NCBI RefSeq assembly: GCF_040183065.1
Contig: NW_027185502.1
Coordinates: forward strand, 3,337,501 to 3,401,500
Reading direction: 5' to 3'
From: Periplaneta americana
Lineage: Eukaryota > Arthropoda > Insecta > Blattodea > Blattidae
Length of the DNA stretch: 64,000 bases
Shown here: positions 55,616 to 64,000 of the stretch, one piece after another
Position numbering within the stretch: the stretch's first letter is position 1
Layout of the letters: every line of letters starts with the position of its first letter
Made by a program: the position numbers and the translations under genes
Notes under the pieces: generated by a model
Told to the model about the DNA's origin: nothing
What the model saw: the letters and a program-made list of their open reading frames with translations, nothing else
The model's database searches: none

Positions 55616-56379
55616 AGGATTTTCAAGTGCTGGCAAAGCCTCGGGATGTTTCTTTTTAGTGGTGTTATCATTAATGGTCTATTGGTGGCTAGTTTAATGG
55701 CTGACATGCAAACTAAGTTGCATTATGGAAAGTGTGTGTTTATTTCATTATTATTTGTTATGCTCCACAATATTTCAGTAATTATTGGATTAATACAAGT
55801 TTTGCGTTCTTCACATTACATAGTATTGTGTGTTTTATATCTCTAATTTCCTTTCCTTCACTAGAAGTCACAATGTTTGCACGTCCATGACCACGCAGCT
55901 ATCAATCCAGACGCAATTTAATACATTTCCAAACAATTTCCTTTTCTTCAAATATACCCGTATAAAATCCTCAAGTTTTCAAATCCACCTCCAAAAAAAA
56001 AAAAATCCCTTAGAAATTCACTTCCAAAATCACAGGAACTAACTCAGCACTAGTTTCGCCAAAAACAGTAACACTGAACTTAAAGCAAAACAATATCAAT
56101 TATCGTACAATTTAGGTAAATTTACATGCTAGGTTATCAAAACTTAAAATCGCAGCACCATAAAAACAATTTTTAAAAAATCCAACACTGAGAATAATAT
56201 GATATAGTACTTGATTACATTCCCCCCCCCCCCACAATTATGATATTAAATCAAACAACAAACCAACATTGTCTTTAGAAAAACATTTTTTCACTTTTTA
56301 CTCCAATTTCCCCAACAATTTCCAAGAATTTCTTTGTAATGTCTTGTCCTTCGCTTTTTATTCTTTTCCTGAACATATA
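55616..56379. other. No recognised gene
   Basis: A poly-C tract of 13 (56221-56234) and a poly-A tract near 55993. Short hydrophobic frames (55586-55846) look fortuitous. Confidence 0.4.
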
Positions 56380-57290
56380 CTAGGCCAAGTACTTCACAAA
56401 CTCTTTGTAGGCTGGTAGTGATGCTTTAACACGCCTCCATGTACTTTCTATTGTGTTCGTATGGGCTCCTGTTTCAGTATTAACGAACTCAATGCTATGG
56501 TTTACTGTTAGATGCTGGTAACCACACTTACTAAGGTTTGAATACGCTTTCCAAAAGTCTGATATTATTGTAGTTTTAGGATGGATCCAGTTTTCAGTCA
56601 CTTTGATTAGTGTTTTCTCACTCCTATCATGTACTGCTACTAAAAAGCATCTCCCGCTATCCCTTTCCACTCCTCCAAAACCCACTGCCCTCCCACGAAA
56701 TGATCTCTGTTATATTTTCGACGACCAAATTTGCTTTCGTCTATTTCTACTACCTTACCATCTCTTCCAACTTTTTCGCTGTTTACTTCTACAACCTCAT
56801 CAATAAATTGCCTCCAGTCTGTAATAGTGTGATCTCCAAAGAAGTATTCCTTTTCAATTTGTGCATTCGTACAACCATTTACAATATCATAGGTTAACAA
56901 CATTACTTCTTGCATTGTTAATTTACTCTGTGTAAACCACGATCCACATCTTATCGATTTCGTTTTTCCACACTGTTTACCTTGTATTTTTTTTATGGGA
57001 TCTCCATATGGGTCCATCTCATTTACTTTTACATTTCTTCAAACTCATCCCAGAATTACATGTTTCGCAGAACATTTCACTCCTAAGTAAACCACAATCA
57101 CATAAAAACCATAGAACATATCTGTATTCATGGACAAAGCAACTACAAAGTTTCTATTTATAATTCCATAATTTCCATTTCTAGGCTTACATTTTAAGCC
57201 AAGAGGGAGAATTTGATACACTTCTCTTTGATATTTAACTATAGCATTCGAAATTGCCGCCATGATTCTGATGAAACTAATTTTCAATAA
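56380..57290 (-). pseudogene. Merlin-type (ISXO2-like) transposase
   Basis: Minus-strand frames show a zinc-ribbon remnant (CETCNSGMSLKKC, shifted frame near 57050), then SIRCGSWFTQSKLTMQEVML, KVVEIDESKFGRRKYNRDHF (first Asp of the DDE fold), VGGQWVLEEWKG, then after a frameshift near 56650 VERDSGRCFLVAV, TTIISDFWKAYSNLSKCGY (second Asp), HLTVNHSIEFVNTETGAHTN and TIESTWRRVK (Glu). Order and spacing match the DDE_Tnp_IS1595 group, the Merlin superfamily in animals. The N-terminal frame has stops and at least two frameshifts. No flanking TIR could be proven. Confidence 0.8.
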
Positions 57291-57765
57291 TATTGGTTGG
57301 TTGGCAACATAATAAAAACGATATATATTGATAATTTAATTGATCGAAACGCTACTTCCGTTGACCTATTTTTGCGGCTTTGCATATTTTTATATTTAGG
57401 GCGGGTCCTATAATGCATCTGTTCCCTATCATTAGACACAGCCATGATTTTATTTCAAGCGAAGATTACGCCCATCCTCAGTTATGGCCTAGGACTGGTA
57501 TGGAAAGAAGCAAAAATTATCTAAAAACATTAGAAAAGTCATGGCACGTTCCCTGTATGTCTAAATACATATCACCCAGACTCGTCTATGAGTTAGCGAA
57601 AAGAACTTTTCCCATCGGTAACTTAAGAACCGTCCCTACGTTACTCCTACGACCTACGAAGAACTCGCCAAACCTCTTACCAGACAGGCAGAGGAACAAA
57701 TAGGATATTTAGCCAGGTTTCTACCACACACAAGCCATAACCACAGAACAACAAAATGATGCCAC
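57291..57765. other. Unassigned, with an element-end-like sequence
   Basis: GGGCGGGTCCTATAATGC at 57398-57415 with downstream ATCTGTTCC is the inverted match of 48092-48124. A 107-codon plus frame (57380-57703) contains no domain I know. Confidence 0.35.
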
Positions 57766-57778
57766 AACAGACAAAGGT

Positions 57779-58044
57779 GGTCCACACCTGTGCAGTAACG
57801 GTCAGCGTGTCTGGCCGCGAAACCAGGTGGCCCAGGTTCGAATCCCAGTCGGGGCAAGTTACCTGGTTCAGGTTTTTTCCGGGGTTTTCCCTGAACCCAA
57901 TACGAACAAATGCTGGGTAACTTTCGGTGCTGGACCCCGGACTCATTTCACTGGCATTATGACCTTCATCTCATTCAGACGCTAAATAACCTAAGATGTT
58001 GATACAGCGTCGTAAAGTAACTTAATAAAATTTAAAAAAATAAA
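57779..58044 (+). mobile_element. SINE type A, copy 4 (most complete)
   Basis: Begins GGTCCACACCTGTGCAGTAA, B-box GGTTCGAATCC, full body and A-rich end. Perfect 13-bp direct repeats AACAGACAAAGGT lie at 57766-57778 and 58045-58057. Confidence 0.93.
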
Positions 58045-58057
58045 AACAGACAAAGGT

Positions 58058-59049
58058 CAACCTTCATTTTCCTCTTGCCACTGCCAATGGACTCCTAACG
58101 AATATTCACACGTTTATCACTGGGATTGTGGCGCTGAAATCAATTTTTAACACTTTTATCACAGCCACGACACATTTCAATTTTTAATGTACAATATATA
58201 AGCAATTATCACTACGATGACACAATAATTCTTGCAGATAACACAGAATATGTCCCTCCCACCATGATGATCTACACACTTTCACTTCATTGCCACTAGA
58301 TGACTCTCGATTTCCACCAGACGACGTAGCAGGGATGCCAATATCAGCAAACGAAACTAATGAGAGGAATGTTACAGCAGGTGTGCTAAACGTGAGGAAT
58401 GTTACAATAGGTGTGTAGCACATTAGGTTAGGTTAGGTGTGTAAGATTATATGAATGGTTACCACAGTTGGCGATACTGCAATTATTCTCCCACTCCACC
58501 TCAAATTACATCACAACGAAGAAATATGGCCGCCTTCTTCATCCAAGCAGGACGATTTTCCTATATAAGTAAGGAACCTATTTAGGTCGGGTTGGGTGGG
58601 ACCACAGCTCTCCAAGAAATCACATCGAGTTTCTACTACTCCACACTACAAAACTAAGGTATTTTCAGTGTTTGTTTTTAATTCCCTATACTGGCAATAC
58701 ATGACTGAAACTTCCTTCGAAGTTTAATGTTTGCAGTAAGGGATCAGTAATAAACTTAGGTAATTGTTTCGTTCGGATAAATCGCAATAAAGAGAACGCC
58801 AGTAGGGGAAGTTATGCTCACCCACATGAAATTTGCATTCGACATAACACTCACCTATCACGTAGTGTGTCTGATGAGCAAGTAGGGAAGGGTTGGTGGG
58901 TGGAGCTTCTACGTTCTGCTTATTACAGTTTTCCCTTTCGTTCTGTCCCAGATTTATATTATTATTTTTTTCCTTCAAAATCCCCCAATTTTAGGGGGTT
59001 TTACAACATGTTGAAAAATAAAATAAAAGCGGAAAACACGAAACATCAT
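58058..59049. other. No recognised gene
   Basis: A short (TTAGG)3-like string occurs at 58424-58437. A 79-codon minus frame (58423-58184) and others show no domain. Confidence 0.4.
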
Positions 59050-59112
59050 GGTAATTATTTTTATATCTGCCAAATTTAGGCCTATGTAGGAATGGCCAAG
59101 CGGCCGACCGAT
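59050..59112 (+). repeat. Left mirror flank of the satellite array
   Basis: GGTAATTATT and CTGCCAAATTTA precede the first monomer. Both strings occur in the same order in the reverse complement of the right flank (62242-62297). Confidence 0.65.
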
Positions 59113-62100
59113 GTGACAAGGTTAGTGGGTTAGTTAACATAAGTGACCTTGTCACATTAGTAGGCTAGTTATGTATCCCCTCGACTAACCCACTATGTGA
59201 CAAGGTTAGTGGGTTAGTTAACATAAGTGACCTTGTCAAATTAGTAGGCTAGTTATGTATCCCCTCGGCTAACCCACTATGTGACAAGGTTAGTGGGTTA
59301 GTTGAGATATAGGCCTATAAGTGACCTTGTCAAATTAGTAGGCTAGTTATGTATCCCCTCGACTAACCCACTATGTGACAAGGTTAGTGGGTTAGTTAAC
59401 ATGAGTGACCTTGTCACATTAGTAGGCTAGTTATGTATCCCCTCGACTAACCCACTATGTGACAAGGTTAGTGGGTTAGTTGAGATATAGGCCTATAAGT
59501 GACCTTGTCAAATTAGTAGGCTAGTTATGTATCCCCTCGACTAACCCACTATGTGACAAGGTTAGTGGGTTAGTTGAGATATAGGCCTATAAGTGACCTT
59601 GTCAAATTAGTAGGCTAGTTATGTATCCCCTCGACTAACCCACTATGTGACAAGGTTAGTGGGTTAGTTAACATGAGTGACCTTGTCACATTAGTAGGCT
59701 AGTTATGTATCCCCTCGACTAACCCACTATGTGACAAGGTTAGTGGGTTAGTTGAGATATAGGCCTATAAGTGACCTTGTCAAATTAGTAGGCTAGTTAT
59801 GTATCCCCTCGACTAACCCACTATGTGACAAGGTTAGTGGGTTAGTTGAGATATAGGCCTATAAGTGACCTTGTCACATTAGTAGGCTAGTTATGTATCC
59901 CCTCGACTAACCCACTATGTGACAAGGTTAGTGGGTTAGTTGAGATATAGGCCTATAAGTGACCTTGTCAAATTAGTAGGCTAGTTATGTATCCCCTCGA
60001 CTAACCCACTATGTGACAAGGTTAGTGGGTTAGTTGAGATATAGGCCTATAAGTGACCTTGTCAAATTAGTAGGCTAGTTATGTATCCCCTCGACTAACC
60101 CACTATGTGACAAGGTTAGTGGGTTAGTTGAGATATAGGCCTATAAGTGACCTTGTCAAATTAGTAGGCTAGTTATGTATCCCCTCGACTAACCCACTAT
60201 GTGACAAGGTTAGTGGGTTAGTTGAGATATAGGCCTATAAGTGACCTTGTCACATTAGTAGGCTAGTTATGTATCCCCTCGACTAACCCACTATGTGACA
60301 AGGTTAGTGGGTTAGTTGAGATATAGGCCTATAAGTGACCTTGTCAAATTAGTAGGCTAGTTATGTATCCCCTCGACTAACCCACTATGTGACAAGGTTA
60401 GTGGGTTAGTTGAGATATAGGCCTATAAGTGACCTTGTCACATTAGTAGGCTAGTTATGTATCCCCTCGACTAACCCACTATGTGACAAGGTTAGTGGGT
60501 TAGTTAACATGAGTGACCTTGTCACATTAGTAGGCTAGTTATGTATCCCCTCGACTAACCCACTATGTGACAAGGTTAGTGGGTTAGTTGAGATATAGGC
60601 CTATAAGTGACCTTGTCAAATTGGTAGGCTAGTTATGTATCCCCTCGACTAACCCACTATGTGACAAGGTTAGTGGGTTAGTTGAGATATAGGCCTATAA
60701 GTGACCTTGTCACATTAGTAGGCTAGTTATGTATCCCCTCGACTAACCCACTATGTGACAAGGTTAGTGGGTTAGTTGAGATATAGGCCTATAAGTGACC
60801 TTGTCAAATTAGTAGGCTAGTTATGTATCCCCTCGACTAACCCACTATGTGACAAGGTTAGTGGGTTAGTTGAGATATAGGCCTATAAGTGACCTTGTCA
60901 AATTAGTAGGCTAGTTATGTATCCCCTCGACTAACCCACTATGTGACAAGGTTAGTGGGTTAGTTGAGATATAGGCCTATAAGTGACCTTGTGAAATTAG
61001 TAGGCTAGTTATGCATCCCCTCGACTAACCCACTATGTGACAAGGTTAGTGGGTTAGTTAACATGAGTGACCTTGTCACATTAGTAGGCTAGTTATGTAT
61101 CCCCTCGACTAACCCACTATGTGACAAGGTTAGTGGGTTAGTTGAGATATAGGCCTATAAGTGACCTTGTCAAATTAGTAGGCTAGTTATGTATCCCCTC
61201 GACTAACCCACTATGTGACAAGGTTAGTGGGTTAGTTGAGATATAGGCCTATAAGTGACCTTGTCACATTAGTAGGCTAGTTATGTATCCCCTCGACTAA
61301 CCCACTATGTGACAAGGTTAGTGGGTTAGTTGAGATATAGGCCTATAAGTGACCTTGTCACATTAGTAGGCTAGTTATGTATCCCCTCGACTAACCCACT
61401 ATGTGACAAGGTTAGTGGGTTAGTTAACATGAGTGACCTTGTCACATTAGTAGGCTAGTTATGTATCCCCTCGACTAACCCACTATGTGACAAGGTTAGT
61501 GGGTTAGTTGAGATATAGGCCTATAAGTGACCTTGTCAAATTAGTAGGCTAGTTATGTATCCCCTCGACTAACCCACTATGTGACAAGGTTAGTGGGTTA
61601 GTTGAGATATAGGCCTATAAGTGACCTTGTCACATTAGTAGGCTAGTTATGTATCCCCTCGACTAACCCACTATGTGACAAGGTTAGTGGGTTAGTTGAG
61701 ATATAGGCCTATAAGTGACCTTGTCAAATTAGTAGGCTAGTTATGTATCCCCTCGACTAACCCACTATGTGACAAGGTTAGTGGGTTAGTTGAGATATAG
61801 GCCTATAAGTGACCTTGTCAAATTAGTAGGCTAGTTATGTATCCCCTCGACTAACCCACTATGTGACAAGGTTAGTGGGTTAGTTGAGATATAGGCCTAT
61901 AAGTGACCTTGTGAAATTAGTAGGCTAGTTATGCATCCCCTCGACTAACCCACTATGTGACAAGGTTAGTGGGTTAGTTAACATGAGTGACCTTGTCACA
62001 TTAGTAGGCTAGTTATGTATCCCCTCGACTAACCCACTATGTGACAAGGTTAGTGGGTTAGTTGAGATATAGGCCTATAAGTGACCTTGTCAAATTAGTA

Positions 62101-62228
62101 GGCTAGTTATGTATCCCCTCGACTAACCCACTATGTGACAAGGTTAGTGGGTTAGTTGAGATATAGGCCTATAAGTGACCTTGTCAAATTAGTAGGCTAG
62201 TTATGTATCCCCTTGACTAACCCACTAA
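59113..62228 (+). repeat. Satellite array: 34 tandem monomers of 84 or 94 bp
   Basis: Each monomer starts GTGACAAGGTTAGTGGGTTA and ends CCCCTCGACTAACCCACTAT. Two length classes differ by a central swap: 84 bp with TTAACAT(A/G)AGTGACC (8 monomers, starting 59113, 59197, 59375, 59647, 60483, 61037, 61403, 61957) and 94 bp with TTGAGATATAGGCCTATAAG (26 monomers). Monomer boundaries can be followed without a gap and account for all 3,116 bp. Variation is limited to a few substitutions (TCAAATT/TCACATT, TATGTATC/TATGCATC). CTAACCCACTA and TAGTGGGTTAG across each junction form an 11-bp stem with an 11-nt loop. No coding frame survives. Confidence 0.97.
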
Positions 62229-62297
62229 CCTTGTCACATACCTAAGGCCACTTAGCTGTTCCCGTATAAATTTGGCAGAGAAGTGAATAATTACCTC
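62229..62297 (-). repeat. Right mirror flank of the satellite array
   Basis: The array ends ACTAACCCACTA then ACCTTGTCACAT, so its terminal bases are the inverse of the first monomer start. TAAATTTGGCAG and AATAATTACC follow, inverse of the left flank. Confidence 0.65.
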
Positions 62298-62339
62298 ATC
62301 TTTTTTTCTTCCTTGTAATATTGGGACTTCCGTGATTAT

Positions 62340-62550
62340 TTAGGCTAAACTGCTGCTCGTACCCTGCTTCCCACACCTTCAGCTGCCTCCTCTGCAATAC
62401 CAACATAACTTTGGTGACATTTCATGCTAGTGTACACTCAAGTTATGCCTTGCATGTACGAATTTGTGACAGGTTAGATTAGGTTAGGTTAGTTAAAGGC
62501 TTTTGTTTTCCTTGCATATACGAATCTGTGACAGGTTAGATTAGTTTATT
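62340..62550 (+). repeat. Dispersed repeat with GTGACAGGTTAG core, copy 2
   Basis: Matches 55457-55615 (AACTTTGGTGACATTTC, CTAGTGTACACTC, TTGCATGTACGAATTTGTGA). The TACGAAT(C/T)TGTGACAGGTTAG core appears twice here (62456 and 62518). Confidence 0.7.
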
Positions 62551-62551
62551 A

Positions 62552-63175
62552 TTTACTTTAATGACACCGTGGTTTATCGTATTTGACACATGTTGGAAAG
62601 AATGATTCTGTAATTTGCCCTTTCGACATAGTTTGCCACAAGCTTTCCCATTTCGATAAACTATGTTGTTTCATGTCAGGTAGTATTTCGGTTTTTGGAA
62701 TCTTCTTGTAACAGATTTCCAGTTCACTGTCTTGAGATGCTTGCTTTGCTAGTTGGTCAGCAAGTTCATTGCCGCGTGCTTTAATCCAGCTGAATTCTAT
62801 GATCCAGTTGTCTGAGTTTCGTCCTACATTCTTCTTATGGTTGTTGCTATATTGCAACTGTCTTGTCTGTCTTATCTTTTCTATTATCTTATCTAAAGCC
62901 TTCACAACTGCCATCTGTTCAGCTTGGTTATTACAACACCTCGCACCTGTCTGAATTTCAGTTTATGTGTAAGTGTTCCATCTGTAAATAGTGCGATTCC
63001 CGAACCTACTCCTCTCTCACTTTTACTTCCGTCAGTAAATACTTCAAACTTGTGAGTCTTATTTTTATTCACTTCTTTTATTTTGACAATGTCTGCAGGG
63101 TGTGACCATTTGTCACATTGAACATCACGGTCAATGTTTTCTTCTCTTGTTGCATTGTATATCTTTGAGAGCTCT
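62552..63175 (-). pseudogene. LINE RNase H domain fragment
   Basis: Minus-strand order: IDRDVQCDKWSHPADIVKIK, FEVFTDGSKSERGVGSGIAL (first Asp), then after a frameshift CCNNQAEQMAVVKALDKI (Glu), then WIIEFSWIKARGNELADQLA (last Asp) and CYKKIPKTEILPDMKQHS. The third acidic block (usually TDS) between Glu and the last Asp has been deleted. It belongs to the C-terminal RNase H of a non-LTR retrotransposon of a different type from the one at 12745. The end meets a Ty3/Gypsy-like sequence at about 63176. Confidence 0.75.
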
Positions 63176-64000
63176 TGTTACTCATACCCCATTCCCAATA
63201 TAGTTGAAACATTAGAAAGTTTCTCTGGTACAAAGCATTTTAGTAAAATTGATCTTTACAGTGGCTTTTGGCAAGTGGAAATCGAAGAAAAGGATAAAGA
63301 AAAGACCGCCTTTAGCACCCCACTAGGTTTTTATGAATATAACAGAATGGCATATGGTTTGGTTGGAGCCCCAAGCACATATAAGAGATTGATGAACGGA
63401 GTACTATCCGGCCTAAAGAGAGTATCCTGTTTTATGTATATTGATAACATCGTCCTGTACAGTTCAACCATAGCAGAGCATGCTGAAAGACTTCGAGAAG
63501 TTTTACAAAGATTAAGAGATGCAAACTTAAAAGCACACCCTGTGAAGTGTACATTTGCCGTGCACGAAATCTACTATCTCTCTCGGACATGTGGCAGATA
63601 GGAATGGCATTCGCCCAGACCCAAAGAAAGTACAAGCTATACAAGAATTTCCGATTCCTAAAGATGTTAAGGAAGTCCGCTCATTTCTTGGTTTAGTTGG
63701 TTACTATCACAGGCACATAGCAGATTTTGCTGAGACTGCAAAACCATTTATCGAACTTACAAGAAAAGATAAACAGTTTGTATGGCTAGAACCACAACAA
63801 GAATTCTTTGACATATTGAAAAAAGCCTTGTGCAGTGAACCTACTTTGAAATATCCTGATTTTAAACAACCGTTCATTTTAGCGACTGACGCCTCAGGAG
63901 TTGCCCTCGGAGCAGTGCTATCTCAAAAGGTTGGTTCGGAAGAGCATCCCGTAGCATACGCCTCTAGAGTTTTGAATAAAGCTGAACGAAATTATAGCAC
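63176..64000 (+). pseudogene. Ty3/Gypsy-type LTR retrotransposon pol fragment
   Basis: RT blocks in the frame to 63601: HFSKIDLYSGFWQVEI, KTAFSTPLGFYEYNRM and the catalytic region MYIDNIVLYSS, where Asn stands in the second Asp position. One frameshift near 63590 leads to the connection and RNase H region: RSFLGLVGYYHRHIADFA and ILATDASGVALGAVLSQ (first RNase H Asp). The sequence runs off the window end. The left side starts inside the RT, with no LTR, gag or protease seen, so the copy is truncated there. The altered active site and the frameshift make it inactive. Confidence 0.85.

Noticed and set aside
58420-58440. Insect telomere repeat (TTAGG)n, also near 55560 and 62480
   Set aside because: Only two or three units, and the 55560 and 62480 examples are part of a dispersed repeat; not a telomere.
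59113-62228. CRISPR-like array
   Set aside because: There are no unique spacers; monomers are directly adjacent and near identical, and the context is eukaryotic.

Overview
The window looks like nuclear DNA from a large, repeat-rich insect genome, most probably a cockroach or termite relative (Blattodea). I infer this from the mix of RTE-like LINEs, Penelope-like elements, tRNA-headed SINEs and many DNA-transposon superfamilies, and I recognise several of the repeats as cockroach-type; no database was searched. No intact single-copy host gene is visible. Nearly every recognisable coding stretch belongs to a transposable element, and almost all carry frameshifts, stops or deletions.

Layout. 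1-5.1 kb holds LINE debris (an ORF1-like piece, an endonuclease scrap, a 3' end with CCHC and nuclease-like motifs) and a BED-like zinc finger. 5.1-11.1 kb is an RTE-like LINE split by a 2.2 kb CMC/Chapaev-like transposon. 11.3-20.0 kb is a nest bounded by a 37-bp inverted repeat: a pogo-like transposase gene split by an RNase H LINE with a 14-bp target duplication, followed by another TIR element, a Tc1 element, a MITE and a Penelope fragment. 20.3-22.1 kb is a hAT gene split by a LINE with a 17-bp target duplication. 22.3-25.6 kb holds transposase remnants and a solo LTR. Two minus-strand exons at 35.81-35.91 and 26.35-26.85 kb join in phase into a THAP domain across a 9 kb intron packed with a Tc1 element, a SINE, LINEs and a GTF2IRD2-like hAT remnant. 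36.6-41.0 kb has a Tc1-like N-terminus, more LINE copies and an inverted pair of Penelope 3' ends, one of them split by a LINE. 42.8-47.0 kb is a hAT element carrying a complete piggyBac element flanked by TTAA. 47.0-57.3 kb contains two Merlin-type remnants, a degraded P-element/THAP9-like gene split by a 5'-inverted dimeric tRNA-derived retroposon, two SINE types and a small mariner-like element with long TIRs. 59.1-62.2 kb is a satellite of 34 monomers flanked by inverted repeats. The window closes with an RNase H scrap and the start of a Ty3/Gypsy pol region that runs off the end.

The genes do not form a pathway. They record successive insertions, and target duplications and reading frames that resume across inserts give the order. 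The observations most worth following are the satellite array with mirror-image ends, the 5'-inverted tRNA-like retroposon dimer, the Penelope copies with hammerhead-like ends, and the THAP gene spread over a transposon-filled intron.
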